This document shows, piece after piece, positions 31,168-42,129 of a DNA stretch of 54,048 nt. The DNA is taken from assembly GCA_037044905.1 (NCBI GenBank), contig JBAOKB010000114.1, forward strand, positions 1 through 54,048, read 5' to 3'. The DNA comes from Hortaea werneckii (taxonomy: Eukaryota > Ascomycota > Dothideomycetes > Mycosphaerellales > Teratosphaeriaceae). The first letter of the stretch is position 1, and each line of letters opens with the position of its first letter. Position numbers and translations under genes: made by a program. A model generated the notes under the pieces. It did no database searches. It was not told the origin of the DNA and saw only the letters and a program-made list of their open reading frames with translations.

Positions 31168-31995
31168 ATGTGCATCCGATCGAGGAATGATCCACCGCCG
31201 AGGGTGACAACGCCCACAGACCCTACGTTGGAGTCTCGCCCTCCGCCGATTAAGCGTGCATTTTCTGTTCGCTCCTACGGACCAGGGACTGCACCGGACA
31301 TCAAATCGAGAACGACCTCTCGCGAAGCACTTGATAAGCTAGCGAGGAGCAGTCCTGGGTCACAGAGCGATTTTGCAAAAGAGAACCGAGATTTGCTAGA
31401 CACGGTTCAAAAATGGGAGAATTGCAGTATGTGGGAGGACGGCAGATGGGTCGAGCCTGATCCCACTTGGGGTTTCTATCTCATGGTCACAGACTACAGC
31501 CAGAACGCAAAGGAACAATTAGACGGCGCTATGGAAAAGCTGCTCCGTGTGCAGCACCAGATGCTTGGAGCCAGTGCTGATCCGCCCGATATATATGGCG
31601 AAGAATTATTTCGACGTCTGAAGTTCGATGTCATCGAGGACCAAGAGGCGCTCGAGAATGCTTCGAATGACCGAGTGCGGGAGTGCTTTCGAGCTCACGT
31701 CCGGGGCCTCGAGCTATCGGATGTGGACGACTATCCGCCGCCGGCACGGAATTATGCATGCCTGGTGCTTGACGGCAGCAACATAGACATGCTCGTTAAC
31801 CTTCCCCATCATGACGATCATTTGGAGGCTTTTCGCATGCTTCACACATGTCGGCTAAAGGCGATTGATATCTTTTGGCAGCGCCCGGAAAGGACAAGGT
31901 CGTCATATCGCGGCGCGCGGGACGTCGAGCTCTGCCTGCTACCGCGCACATATGATCTCCTTGAAAGTTTCGACCTCAGTAAAACCGAAGACTAG
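31168..31995 (+). CDS. Conserved-looking hypothetical protein, 275 aa
   Basis: Single exon starting at ATG 31168 (CACCATGTG context). The N-terminal ~70 residues are Pro/Ser/Arg-rich and probably disordered (PPPRVTTPTDPTLESRPPP). The remaining part looks folded: WEDGRWVEPDPTWGFYLMVT, an acidic/helical segment IEDQEALENASNDRVRECFR, DYPPPARNYACLVLDGSNID and a basic end. The WGFY-type opening, PPARN and the internal ALENASxDRVREC motif resemble a fungal-specific family of hypothetical proteins found in Dothideomycetes, often in several paralogs; I know no function. No signal peptide or membrane helix. It stands alone between a RIP island and a 1.5-kb intergenic region. Confidence 0.7.
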   Translation: MCIRSRNDPPPRVTTPTDPTLESRPPPIKRAFSVRSYGPGTAPDIKSRTTSREALDKLARSSPGSQSDFAKENRDLLDTVQKWENCSMWEDGRWVEPDPTWGFYLMVTDYSQNAKEQLDGAMEKLLRVQHQMLGASADPPDIYGEELFRRLKFDVIEDQEALENASNDRVRECFRAHVRGLELSDVDDYPPPARNYACLVLDGSNIDMLVNLPHHDDHLEAFRMLHTCRLKAIDIFWQRPERTRSSYRGARDVELCLLPRTYDLLESFDLSKTED

Positions 31996-33448
31996 ATAGA
32001 TCCATCAGGTCCGCATGTCGTGGGTGCTCTCGTAAGAGACCTACTTGGTGGGTCTCTATTGGCACAGTGTATGGATCATGGCTCGAGCTTGACGGTTTAG
32101 ATTGGGTACTATGTACATATTGCCGGTGACGCTTGGAGGTTGTGAGCCGTTTGCTTTTTAGCACACAAACCGGGAAAGTTGGGAAAGTGAGATGGCAGGT
32201 CTCGACGCTCCGCAAGGTTCCTGACTCAAGTAAGATGGGGTAGTGGATCTAGGAGGGACTCATTTCAAGAGCCGAGCGGGCATTACTTCAAGAGCCGAGC
32301 GGCCGTACACACTGTGCACAACCGTCCAGCATATCCCGGCTCAAGACAAGACCGTGATTCGGATGAAATCTTGCCCGTGACGTCAAGGTGGCATTGAAAG
32401 TATTGGAATAAATAGTGAAGGTCCATATCGGGTCAAAGACCGAAGATGCAAAGCATCGATGGAACAAGATGCATCAGTATATGCATTATACGTATAACAA
32501 CAATACTGAACATCACATCCTCTATAACATTGTGACACATGGTGTTGGAACAACAGGGCAGCCTTTTGACACCTGGGGCGTTCTCGGAACCATGATAGAA
32601 CCGGGGAAAGGTCGGGCAAGGCTGCAACCGGTCTAGGAAGTAAGAGTCGCAGTCATGCCTAGTAATGATGGCGGTGCTGGCATACCTGAGTATCCACTAC
32701 TACTCCCGAAGCAAAAGCCTCCTGGTCATTTTGCTATGAATTCTTATAAATCAGTGCATCGAATTGACCCGCACGTGACCCATCTCTCCACCGGAACAAG
32801 CCGGTGCAGAAGCCGAAATCCATCTCCGCCCCCCAAGCCAAGATGCGAGACGCTTGCGGAGACTCCACCCCCAAGGCGCCAGACGGCTTGGCACGGTGGC
32901 CCCCCCGGTTGCCCCCATGGGCTTCCTCGCTGGGGTCTCGACGCTCCGTCACCACCCGCGATCCATGCGTTCAACGACACCCGTTACATGCTCCTCTCAT
33001 CACTCCTCTCATCACGCCGGTTGACTCTCACCCCCACCGGGCCCACCGCCCGTATCACTCCACACGCACCCACACCTCTTTCATGCGGGTCACTATAGCC
33101 TCTGGAGTCCCCATGGTATCCACGTCCCGGGCAAATTCCGTCGCGATGCTTCCACATGGCGTCGATGACACGAGACGGGCACTAGGCGGTGGCTTGTAGG
33201 GCGCCCATTGTGGACCGTTCCACGCGAGGCATCGGAGCGGCAACTCCTAATTAGGCTAGGGAGATCGTACTATACCTTTCGGCTCTGAATGCGGCTCTTG
33301 AACGTCCATGGCAGAAGCCGAATGAGCATTTCGGCATGCGTAATGATGCTGGCAGAGGCTGCCCAGCGCTGGACTTGCGAAGTAGTGGCAGGGATCATGA
33401 CCGGAGCACCGAAGAAGTGCCATAGGGCTCCATCCATACCAACCTACT
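31996..33448. other. Intergenic region upstream of the GH3 gene
   Basis: No convincing gene. It contains a direct repeat TTCAAGAGCCGAGCGG at 32264-32279 and 32287-32302, and a TATA-like TTATAAAT at about 32745. Several Pro/Arg-rich frames between 32655 and 33240 on both strands are most likely chance products of GC-rich sequence. Confidence 0.45.
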
Positions 33449-33458
33449 CATATATAAA
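33449..33458 (+). promoter_or_regulatory. TATA box of the GH3 beta-glucosidase gene
   Basis: CATATATAAAG about 75 bp before the ATG at 33528, an unusually good match for a fungal TATA element and consistent with a strongly inducible secreted enzyme. Confidence 0.6.
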
Positions 33459-33527
33459 GACCATGGCCTGTCCCCTCCGGAAGCCACAGCACTTGCCTCA
33501 AAGACGAGCATCCCCTTCCTCGTCAAC

Positions 33528-36240
33528 ATGGCCTTCACCAAGCACCACGCGTTGGCGGCCTCCCTGCTTGTCTCCCAGATAGCAGGTCAATCCGGCTTTG
33601 CCACCTCTGACAGGAGCGAAGATGCATTCAGCTTCGTATGTCTGCACTGTTTGTCATTGATGCGAAACACTTGCTGACCTTTCTCCGCCGCTTTAGGTCC
33701 AACCCGCTGAATGGCCCATCCTTGGTCCATACGGCAACTCGCCTGAAGTTTTGCCATCCCCGAACACGACGGGCAGCGGCGGCTGGGAAGAGGCCTTCCA
33801 ACGTGCACAGGCTTTCGTCGACCAGCTGACGGTCGAGGAGAAGGCTTTGATGGTGACTGGTGCGGAAGGTCCTTGTGTTGGCAACATTCAGCCCATCGAG
33901 AGGTTGGGATTCAACGGTCTTTGCCTCCAAGACGGTCCTCTGTCCATCCGCTATGCCGATTACGCCAGCGTATTCTCAGCTGGCGTCTCGGCTGCATGTA
34001 CTTGGGATAGAGACATGATCCATGAGCGAGGAATGGCTATGGGCCAAGAATTCAAGGGCAAGGGTGCCCATGTCGCTCTCGGGTAAGTTTGTGTGACGCC
34101 TCGTCCTCCCCTCTGCCTATTGCTGACATTTCCCAGCCCCGTGTGTGGCCCTCTCGGTAGATCAGGCTATGCTGGCCGAAACTGGGAGGGATTTTCTCCC
34201 GACCCTTACCTCACTGGTATCGCCACCGCTGAGACCATCATGGGCATCCAAGAGGCAGGTGTCCAGGCTACGGTAAAGCATTTTATTGGCAACGAACAGG
34301 AGACTCAGAGGAACCCGACCTTTGCGACCAATGGAAGCCTCACCGCAAAGGACCAGGAAGCCATCTCCAGCAATATGGATGACAGGACAATGCATGAGGC
34401 GTATCTGTGGCCTTTTGCGAACGCGGTCAAGGCCAACGTCGCTTCGGTCATGTGTTCCTACCAGCGATTGAATGGCTCTTATGCTTGCCAGAACACCAAG
34501 GCCCAGAACGGCTTGCTTAAAGGCGAACTCGGCTTCCAGGGATACATCATGAGCGATTGGGGTGCGGTTCACTCCGGTGTTGCGTCCATGGAGGGCGGTC
34601 TCGACATGAACATGCCTGGTGGACTAGGATCTTACGGCTTTACCTTCAAGGACGCGGGATCGTACTTTGGTGGCAATGTCTCCGCGGCTATTCGAAATGG
34701 CTCGATCCCCGAGTCTCGTGTCGACGACATGATTCACCGCATCATGACTCCATACTACCTCTTCGGCCAGGACAAAGAAGACTACCCTCTCGTAGACCCT
34801 TCATCCGTCCCTCTCAATACCAACTTTGGACCTCGCTCGCAGTGGGACCGCCAGGATTGGAGTGCTATGGTTGGCGGCGAGAGCAGCCGTGATGTTCGTG
34901 GCGACCACAGTGCTCTGATCAGGAAGCATGCCAACGCTGCTACTGTCTTGTTGAAGAACGCAAACAATGCACTTCCGCTGAAGGTGAGTTTGATTTCTCT
35001 CTTTCCGAAGCCCTCAAAAGAGAAGAGCTAATCTTCCTTTCAGGCACCTCGCTCCATTGCTATCTTCGGAAATGATGCTGGAAACCCGACCGAGGGTTTC
35101 TATAACCAGAACAACTACGAGTTTGGAAATTTGGTTGTCGGTGGAGGCTCGGGTACTGGTCGTTTGACCTACCTCGACACTCCACTCGACGCTTTGAAAA
35201 GGAAGGCCTACGAAGACGGTGCCCTGCTTCAGCAGTGGCTCAACAACACTCTTATTGCGGAAAGTGATGTCACCGATCTTTGGATCGCACCGGAGCCCGA
35301 AGTTTGCATTGTCATGCTCAAGACTTGGGCTGAAGAGGCTGACGACCGCGAGTCTCTGCACTTTGACTGGAACGGCGATGCAGTTGTTAAGTCTGTCGCC
35401 AACGCCTGTGGAAACACCGTCGTTGTCACGCACTCAGCTGGCATCAACTTGTACCCCTTTGCCGACCACCCTAACGTCACAGCCATCATTGCGGCGCACT
35501 GTGAGTATACCAACTTCAACTCTCTCCTCATAATCTAGAGATAGATGCTAACATTCGCCTCATCAGACCCCGGAACAGAGAGCGGTCAATCCATGATCGA
35601 TACCCTCTACGGCATCAACAACCCATCCGGTAAACTGCCCTACACCGTCGCTTACGATGGCAATGACTACAACGCCCCACCCGTCACCTCCGTTGGCAAC
35701 AACACCGGCCAGTACGCCTGGCAGGTCTACTTCGACGAAGATCTTGAAATCGACTACCGTTACTTTGATGCCCAGAACATCGATGTCCGCTACGAGTTTG
35801 GTTTCGGTCTTTCGTACTCTACCTTTGAGCTCTCCGACTTTTCCATTGAGCCCGTCCAGACCGATATCACTTCTAAGCCAGAAGACCTTCCGATTGCTCC
35901 TGGTGGCAACCCTGCTCTGTGGGAGACACTCTACAACGTCTCCGCGACTGTGACAAACACTGGCGACCGTGATGGTGCTCAGGTTGCCCAGCTATATGTC
36001 GCCTACCCTGACAGCGCGCCTGAGGGTACGCCTGTGCAGCAGCTTCGTGGGTTTGAGAAGCCCTACCTCTGCGCCGGCGAGAGCAAGCAGGTTTCTTTCG
36101 AGATCATGAGGCGTGACCTCAGCTACTGGGACGTCGTCTCCCAGCAGTGGCTGATTCCGGAGGGTGAGTTCAAGTTCAGCGTCGGCTTCAGCAGCCGAGA
36201 CTTTAGAGTTGATGGCGCGGCTACCGTTGTTGATGCTTGA
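33528..36240 (+). CDS. Secreted GH3 beta-glucosidase (five exons)
   Basis: Exons 33528-33635, 33697-34082, 34137-34983, 35044-35500 and 35567-36240; introns 61, 54, 60 and 66 nt, all GT-AG with matching phases; 823 aa. It starts with a signal peptide (MAFTKHHALAASLLVSQIAG), so it is extracellular. It would remove terminal beta-linked glucose from cello-oligosaccharides or glucosides. The N-terminal GH3 barrel shows LCLQDGPLSIRYADY, the conserved VKHFIGNEQE, and MSDWGAVHSG with nucleophile D305. The second GH3 domain begins ANAATVLLKNANNALPLK and ends in KLPYTVAY, followed by a fibronectin III-like C-terminal domain (ELSDFSIEP through LRGFEKP to the end). Several N-glycosylation sites are present. 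Domain set and length are complete. Confidence 0.95.
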
Positions 36241-36844
36241 ATTTCTCTAGCGGACGAGAAACGAGTGATATGACCTTTATGTAATGTCAACAAGTAGTTA
36301 ATATCATCATCTCTGCTTCGGGCAACCAAGCTTAACATTTTAACTCCATTACTCCCTCCCTCTTGACTCATTGCCTTCGCAGACCCCGCATATCATAAAG
36401 CGCTATGTTAATGCATCCATTTGTTGCGGCACCAGAATTCAACATTCACAGCCCCAGCGGCGGAGAGGAAGGAGTCTCGGATCGAATTGGAACGCCACCT
36501 GGGCAGGCGGGAAACGTGCTGGAATGCCTCAGGCAAGACATGTGAAATCTTTCCGTCCCGACGTCGGCTGCCCTATGGCACATCTCAATTCCAATTTCAA
36601 CCACATGGTAGGCGGCCCTTGATGGAGAAGATCAATCCAATTCAGCATAAAGATGGTGTACGATGCGCGAGATGATGTGTCCTGTTTCAAAGCAGTGTGA
36701 ATTGGTGTAGTCCTAGATTGGAGGCGCACATCCTCCACCTCGACTAAGGCCACCGAACCGGTGCAACATACAAAGCCCATTATATTGTGCGGAGTCTACT
36801 GCGGTGTCTTTGCATTGGAACGCCCTTGGTCCCGGTCGACCACA
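36241..36844. other. Intergenic between GH3 and RWD genes
   Basis: Terminator of one gene and promoter of the next, both on the + strand. Nothing specific recognised. Confidence 0.5.
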
Positions 36845-37756
36845 ATGACCGCCACACAAGGAGTCCACAATGTCCTGCCAAAAGATATGATGGCTATGCA
36901 GCTGGGTCAGATCGACCTATTGACGGCCATGTATGCACCAGACGATGCTATATCAATAGAAGACTCTTCTATAAATCTTGTTGAACTGCTCAGGGCATGG
37001 TGCGACGGAGATGAGGACGACCCACCGGCGTTTGCGGACCCCAGCATCAACATTCTGCTCACCTTAACTCTATCCGACGATGGAAATCAAGCAGCAGCCG
37101 ACCCAAGATCTCTGCAACTCAACCTCACGGTGCCTTTGACGTATCAGGAGCCGCTGGGCATGGATCCGCCGGCAATCAAAGCGAGATTGCAACAACCGCA
37201 GTGGATGACCAAGGCTCAAGTCTCACAAATCAACACGGATCTGCCAGACGAGGATATCTTGACCATTATCGAGCATGTGAAAGAAGCTGCGCTCGAACAC
37301 GCAGTCCAGGCGAGCCATGCTCCAAGCGAAGCTCAAAGTCTCTTTGATCCTCAAGCGCCGATCGTCAGAGCATGGTTCTACTTTCCATCTATCAGCACTC
37401 GCGCTAAGAGAGACGACTTGATCAACTTTGCCCCCACGTATGGATTGACAGGCTTCTTGATGGCGGGTAAACCGGGAATCCTGTGTTTGGAAGGCGGGTC
37501 GACCGCCATCGACGACTTTATGAAATTTATCAAGACAGATAGCTGGGGCGATATTCCTTCGCAACACAAGAAGGTTAGCGAGCGTTACAGGCAGACAGAT
37601 GCAGATCTGGTAAGGGCTTTCGACGGCATGGAGGAGATTACAGAGACAGTCGGTGAGAGACGAGGGGAGCGAGCGAACCGGAGCGACATGAAAGCTCTCG
37701 AAGTGTGGTTAATTGAGAGAGGGTTGGGAAATGCTTTCAGTAATGTGTTTATGTGA
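36845..37756 (+). CDS. RWD-domain protein with DUF1115 (RWDD2-like)
   Basis: Single exon; the start is placed at the first in-frame ATG (36845, CACAATGACC), giving 303 aa, although the frame is open upstream without an ATG. The N-terminal RWD domain starts at MMAMQLGQIDLLTAMYAPDD and contains LTLTLSDDGNQ and the PLTYQEPLGMDPP turn. The C-terminal half (from RAWFYFPSISTRAKRDDL through GLTGFLMAGKPGILCLEGG to SWGDIPSQHKKVSERYR) is the DUF1115/PRP3-C-like domain. This pairing is that of RWDD2-type proteins conserved from fungi to animals, whose molecular role is little known; RWD folds usually mediate protein-protein contacts with ubiquitin, SUMO or GCN2 pathways. Cytosolic or nuclear by lack of targeting signals. 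Confidence 0.88.
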   Translation: MTATQGVHNVLPKDMMAMQLGQIDLLTAMYAPDDAISIEDSSINLVELLRAWCDGDEDDPPAFADPSINILLTLTLSDDGNQAAADPRSLQLNLTVPLTYQEPLGMDPPAIKARLQQPQWMTKAQVSQINTDLPDEDILTIIEHVKEAALEHAVQASHAPSEAQSLFDPQAPIVRAWFYFPSISTRAKRDDLINFAPTYGLTGFLMAGKPGILCLEGGSTAIDDFMKFIKTDSWGDIPSQHKKVSERYRQTDADLVRAFDGMEEITETVGERRGERANRSDMKALEVWLIERGLGNAFSNVFM

Positions 37757-39092
37757 ATGGAAGTGGAGGTGTCTCGAAGGTAAATCGAGAAAGTGTGTGC
37801 CGGTGGCTCGATATATCGGCTCAAGGAGCCAGACTGGTGTCAAGCTTGAGATCAGAGAGCTTTCAACATGACCACCTTAGCCCGATCTGCTTATTCGCCG
37901 GGCAGACTGGTTCTGATAGTATGCTGCTTTTTCTTCCTTTCCCCGCAGCGCTTCATTCGGCCTCGTCTCCAGCGTCCCATACATGCGCTCTACATCCTCG
38001 TTCTACGCCAGTGGCGCTTGCTTCAATCTTGTCTCCATTAACCTCGTCTCGACTTTTCCTGCTGTCTATCCCATTGATACAGCGCCCCGTTTCCGTACCC
38101 TGACGAGGAATGCAGTGGCAACGGCTCGCCTGCTCACGAATGCGATGTAGCTAATGTAGAAAGAAAAACATGGAGGTTTGTATGATGCTACGTTATGATT
38201 CTACGAGTATCCTAGTGCTTTTGTCATTATCCGCAGGTCCGCATCAGCAATACCACAGCCGCGCAGTCCTCAACGCTCGGGGTTTGCAGGGCTACCAAGG
38301 CTTCGCACTAGTGTCCTCCTGCCACCTTCGAGTCTTTTCCGTGTTTAACCCTCAACAGTGCCGTCGGCTTTCGTAGTAGCCCTACAACATAATTACGGAT
38401 TGTACTTGTTGGACATGGTTTGGGACAAAGGACCATGAAATGGTAATGTGAGAGGGGAGTAATACTTCTTAAGATAAAGAAAGGTCGTTAAGCCATTGAC
38501 AAAAGGCAACCATCTCAATTTGACTCAACTACCTCGCATCTGTTTGATCATGTGCATTGTCGGGTGCTCCCGTCTTCTTCGATTTCATATGCGTTGTTTA
38601 TTGTTTGAGCTTCTGAAGTTTAACTTCAATTACAACTTCCACTTTAACTTCCTTTTCCGCTCTACAGAGTCGCAACTTCGACTTCAACTCTAGCTTCGAT
38701 AGATAGGTGTAGCTCCGTTTGCTACATGTCTTGGATAAGGTTGTTGCCATTTGTCTAATTGACATAGTTAGAGACGATGTCATCTTCTACCCTCAATGCA
38801 CCATCTGGTAGAAGCATCATCTCGAGGCGGCCGCCTCTGCGTTTAATACACGGGTGTTGTGCGTTCTAGCACGCACGAAATGTGTGCATTTGTGCGCCTT
38901 GAATAGTCCAGTGAGGTGCAGTGTTTGTGATTGAGCAGCCAATGCATTTGTGACTCTCGCCTAGATGTGAGGCGTAATCATTACCGACTTTGGTGCAATG
39001 GCTGGCTAGCTGATCCAGCAGGACATCTTTGAGCTCACTGTCCTGACATAGCCGGGAAGTAAGATGGCTTGCGTTATTTTTAACCACGAAGG
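37757..39092. other. Intergenic, no gene; holds copy 1 of a local duplication
   Basis: No supported gene. 38493-38600 is a diverged copy of 41409-41544. A run near 38610-38700 is TTC/AACTTC-rich (simple-sequence character). Confidence 0.5.
38493..38600 (+). repeat. Local dispersed duplication, copy 1
   Basis: Shares AAGGCAACC, TCAACT, GCATTGTC and ATTTCATATGCGTTGTT in order with 41409-41544, the upstream flank of the four-exon gene at 41265. The other copy has about 25 extra bases in the middle. Confidence 0.6.
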
Positions 39093-39656
39093 CTAGTCCA
39101 CGCCCAGCTGCTGGAGATGCTGCTCCACGATCTCCTGTGGAGAACAGGAGCTTTCCGAAGAAAAGGGCGGTGGATCCGATAGAATCGGAGTAAACTGGCG
39201 TGCGCTCTCTTCAGGTGTCTCGGTTGCCTCATTGATGGGGTCGTCTTCGGATGCCGCAGCCGCTCGGGGATGATCTCGGCCACGGAAAGAGCTCAACGGC
39301 GTAGCAGGGCGCTTCTGCAGCTGTTGTCGGAGTGACTCGCCTCGCTCAGCCAGGTATTGGATGTCTTGTTCTTTGGTTGCCAGCTCGTCGTCTTTCTCCT
39401 TCAGACTGTTAGACTGTGTGGCGATTTTGTCCCTGGCTTCAACAAGACTGTCAGACTCTGCGGCGACCTGACCCTCGATCTCAAGGATTCGCTGAGAAAG
39501 TCTGTCGACCTGAGCTTGCTTGCTCTGCTCAGATGATTCCAGCGCCTCAATGCAGTCTTCGGCTCTGGTACTCTCTGCAAGGTGTACTGTGGCCTCTCGT
39601 ATGTCTGCCATGTCTTTGGTTACCTTGCTGTCGAAATGATGCTGCATTTTGTCCAT
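39093..39656 (-). CDS. Coiled-coil protein of unknown role
   Basis: Frame of 187 aa from ATG 39656 (GCGACCATGGAC, strong context) to the stop at 39093. It is rich in Glu, Gln, Lys and Ser with heptad-like spacing through about residues 20-120 (IEALESSEQSKQAQVDRLSQ, ILEIEGQVAAESDSLVEA), predicting a long coiled coil, followed by a Pro/Ser-rich acidic tail. The frame is open upstream without an ATG, and a GTAAGT at about 39770 hints at a possible 5' exon and intron that I could not complete. No targeting signal. It lies near another gene with an N-terminal coiled coil. Function unknown. Confidence 0.5.
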   Translation of the reverse strand: MDKMQHHFDSKVTKDMADIREATVHLAESTRAEDCIEALESSEQSKQAQVDRLSQRILEIEGQVAAESDSLVEARDKIATQSNSLKEKDDELATKEQDIQYLAERGESLRQQLQKRPATPLSSFRGRDHPRAAAASEDDPINEATETPEESARQFTPILSDPPPFSSESSCSPQEIVEQHLQQLGVD

Positions 39657-40374
39657 GGTCGCCTTCAAGCTTACAGCCACTTGGTTGAGACCGGTATAGA
39701 GAGGCGGTTCGCTCTTACTGTGGCGGATAGCGAGCGAATGGCACTGCAGATGGCTTTAGCAAGACTTACTTCAACACGCGTGGTTGATCGTCGCACTGGG
39801 CAGACAATGTTGGCAACTTGGCTGGGTTGAGGGCGGTTAAAAGACCTATGACTGGCAAGCCATGTGATTTGAAAGCTTCAAAGTTCGTACAATGGCTCGT
39901 CATGTTCCAAAACGACTTGGAGGATGATCAGGCTTTATCAAACTCTGCTCATGCGAAGTCAGATCCAAAAATGAAGATGACTTTGTGGATCGGTGTCAAC
40001 GTATCGGTCTCTAGCAGGTTTCATCGACCGGGTTAAGAGATGAGCATGATAAATCATGAACCAGACTCGCGTTTGTGAACGCAAGAATTCTTAAACTATC
40101 TGAGGTTGCTACTGTAGCAATACATTTCACATTTGATGGCCCCGCGTAAGTAGGTATGAATAAAACACAGTTATGAAAGAAATTGACCAAGACAGCTTGA
40201 GGCCCTTTCTACGGCGAGATCACTCTCTCGCCGAACATGAATGTCAATCAAGAGCTGGTTGTGCACTTTAAGCGTCCTCTTGCCCCTCTTTGTCTGTCTT
40301 GATCAATAACATAACCGACCCGCCATCCTCCAATCTGGTTGTAGCCGCGCTGGTTGTAGCCGTAGCGGTCAGTC
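39657..40374. other. Intergenic between two minus-strand genes
   Basis: May contain a 5' exon of the coiled-coil gene (see that entry). Otherwise nothing recognised. Confidence 0.4.
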
Positions 40375-41265
40375 TCAAGCTGAATGCAGAGCCATAAGTG
40401 CGTCTTGCCAGTGTTTCTTAGCCGCTTCCATATCTGCCTCATCTCCCTTCCTCAACACTTCCATTAGCTTCTCGAAATGTTGGTTTGCGATTGTGTAGTC
40501 TGGTTTAGGGTGCCCATAGACCGCCCGATCTAGACATCGCCCAAAATTGAAGAGTTCACTCTTCTCTGACGTCTGCGCAGTGCGGGATCCTACTGGATAC
40601 TGTGAGACGTCTTCGTGCAGGTCGTGACTGGCAGTAACTTGCTGCTCCTCTAGTGCTGCATATTGTAGGTTGGCACCTGCTTGGTCAGTGGCATTTCACA
40701 CCTCATGATCTCTACTATAAGACATACCTGTGTTGATGTTGCCAGCAGTGCGCTCAGGAAGATGTTCTGACGGGACGTCGTTGGTGGTCGGCCTATGAGA
40801 CGATTAGCAAGGGTGTAAGTCGCTTCTCTAAGGACACATACTTTTGGAAGTAGTTGTTGAGGAAGTCCTCGATTGCGGGCAGGCTAAGACGCATGAGAAG
40901 CTCTTCTTGAACTTTGATGATCTCGCGGGAGGCGAAGTGGCCTTGAGCTTCGTAGATTCTTACGACTGCGTTGATCATCGCTTTTGATATAGTCAGCCTA
41001 GTAATGAAACTCGTTTCGACGATCACTTACCGTTGGCTTTGGTTCTGTCCTGCGTCTTTTCGGCAGCACCGAGAAGTGCTTGGCCGAGAATGTCTTTTGC
41101 CTCCAGTTGACGAATCTTTTGTGCCTGCTCCTCCACTTCGCGACGAAGCTCATCGCGCTCCTGCACAATCGTGTTCGTGGTAGAGAGTCCGAATGGAGGA
41201 GCGACTGGGCGCCGCGGAGGCCCAGCCGGGGCGCCACTCGGCGATGGACTGTAGGGGCTGGACAT
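40375..41265 (-). CDS. Hypothetical protein with N-terminal coiled coil (four exons)
   Basis: Rebuilt exons on the minus strand: 41265-41031, 40980-40842, 40792-40728 and 40676-40375; introns 50, 49 and 51 nt, each with GTAAGT or GTATGT donors; 741 nt, 246 aa, phases consistent. The start MSSPYSPSPSGAPAGPPRRP is Pro-rich, followed by a coiled coil (VQERDELRREVEEQAQKIRQ). The middle reads AMINAVVRIYEAQGHFASRE then EELLMRLSLPAIEDFLNNYF, a helical segment conserved-looking across the splice. The C-terminal half includes GRCLDRAVYGHPKPDYTIAN and HFEKLMEVLRKGDEADMEAA. The third acceptor is AAGCAG, where either AG keeps the frame. No known domain; cytosolic or nuclear by default. The consistent splicing is the main evidence that it is real. 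Confidence 0.72.
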
Positions 41266-41408
41266 GGTAGTGGAGAGACAAAGTGGTCGACTTGTAGCGG
41301 CAGAAGAGGAGGCGATGTTGGTAGTAAAGAAGAGCTAAGTTGTCTTCAGTCGGAGGTTTGTTTTTGATCGACAATCAGAGCTTTTGTCAATTGAACGAAG
41401 GGTTGAGT

Positions 41409-41544
41409 CATTCACACAAGGCAACCGCCTCAGTCTGATTCAACTGACGTCGTTTGCTCTTCTAGTCTCTTCCAATTTGACTATCACGTGCATCCACTGC
41501 ATTGTCTGACGTTCTAGGCTCCTTCAATTTCATGTGCGTTGTTG
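41409..41544 (+). repeat. Local dispersed duplication, copy 2
   Basis: Counterpart of 38493-38600. It lies about 145 bp upstream of the start of the minus-strand gene at 41265, so it is probably promoter or leader sequence of that gene. Confidence 0.6.
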
Positions 41545-41619
41545 GACCCCGACCAAATCATCCCTCAACTGCATCAACATTGTGCCCCGTACCATTGGCT
41601 TTTATTTTCTGTAATGAAA

Positions 41620-41890
41620 TAGTTCATGATACATGATAGGTACAGAAACAGCTCATGTAGATCCCAAAATCATACATCCCTTCGTATGCCCACATATGCC
41701 CTCATCCAGATACCAAAAAGGTCTTCCCGCCGCGACATCCACTCGGATATATGTCAAATGCAGAGATAGTTCATACCAGTCCCGAACCTCTTATTTCAAC
41801 TCGTATGCTCACGTATGTTCCATCTAGTCGATCGTACACGGTCTCCTCGCCGTACCATTCATACGAGTTACCGACACCCATCTAGTCTTA
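41620..41890. repeat. Two-unit degenerate tandem repeat
   Basis: Blocks AGTTCAT...TCGTATGCCCACATATG...GTCTTCCCGCCG and AGTTCAT...TCGTATGCTCACGTATG...GTCTCCTCGCCG recur at a step of roughly 120 bp (starts near 41621 and 41769). Non-coding. Confidence 0.5.
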
Positions 41891-42129
41891 GTAAATCTCC
41901 AAGATGCGTGTTCTCGGTGCGTAGAGCGCCGTAAGCTGGGCATCAACGCGAATGCAAGGTCTTTTTGTTTCCTGGCGGCCGTCATTGTTTAGTATGGTAC
42001 TGCAACCCATCTCGCACAGATGCTGCTCTTTCCCGACGATACACTCGAGGCTGAAGACAACGCCTTGGTTTGGTAGGTCTAGAAGCAGAAGTATGTACAG
42101 TCAGATCATTTAGCTGCAATCCCGTGCAA

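Noticed and set aside
32655..33240. Several Pro/Arg-rich open frames on both strands upstream of the GH3 gene
   Set aside because: Low-complexity translations on both strands of GC-rich DNA, no domains, no consistent splice structure.
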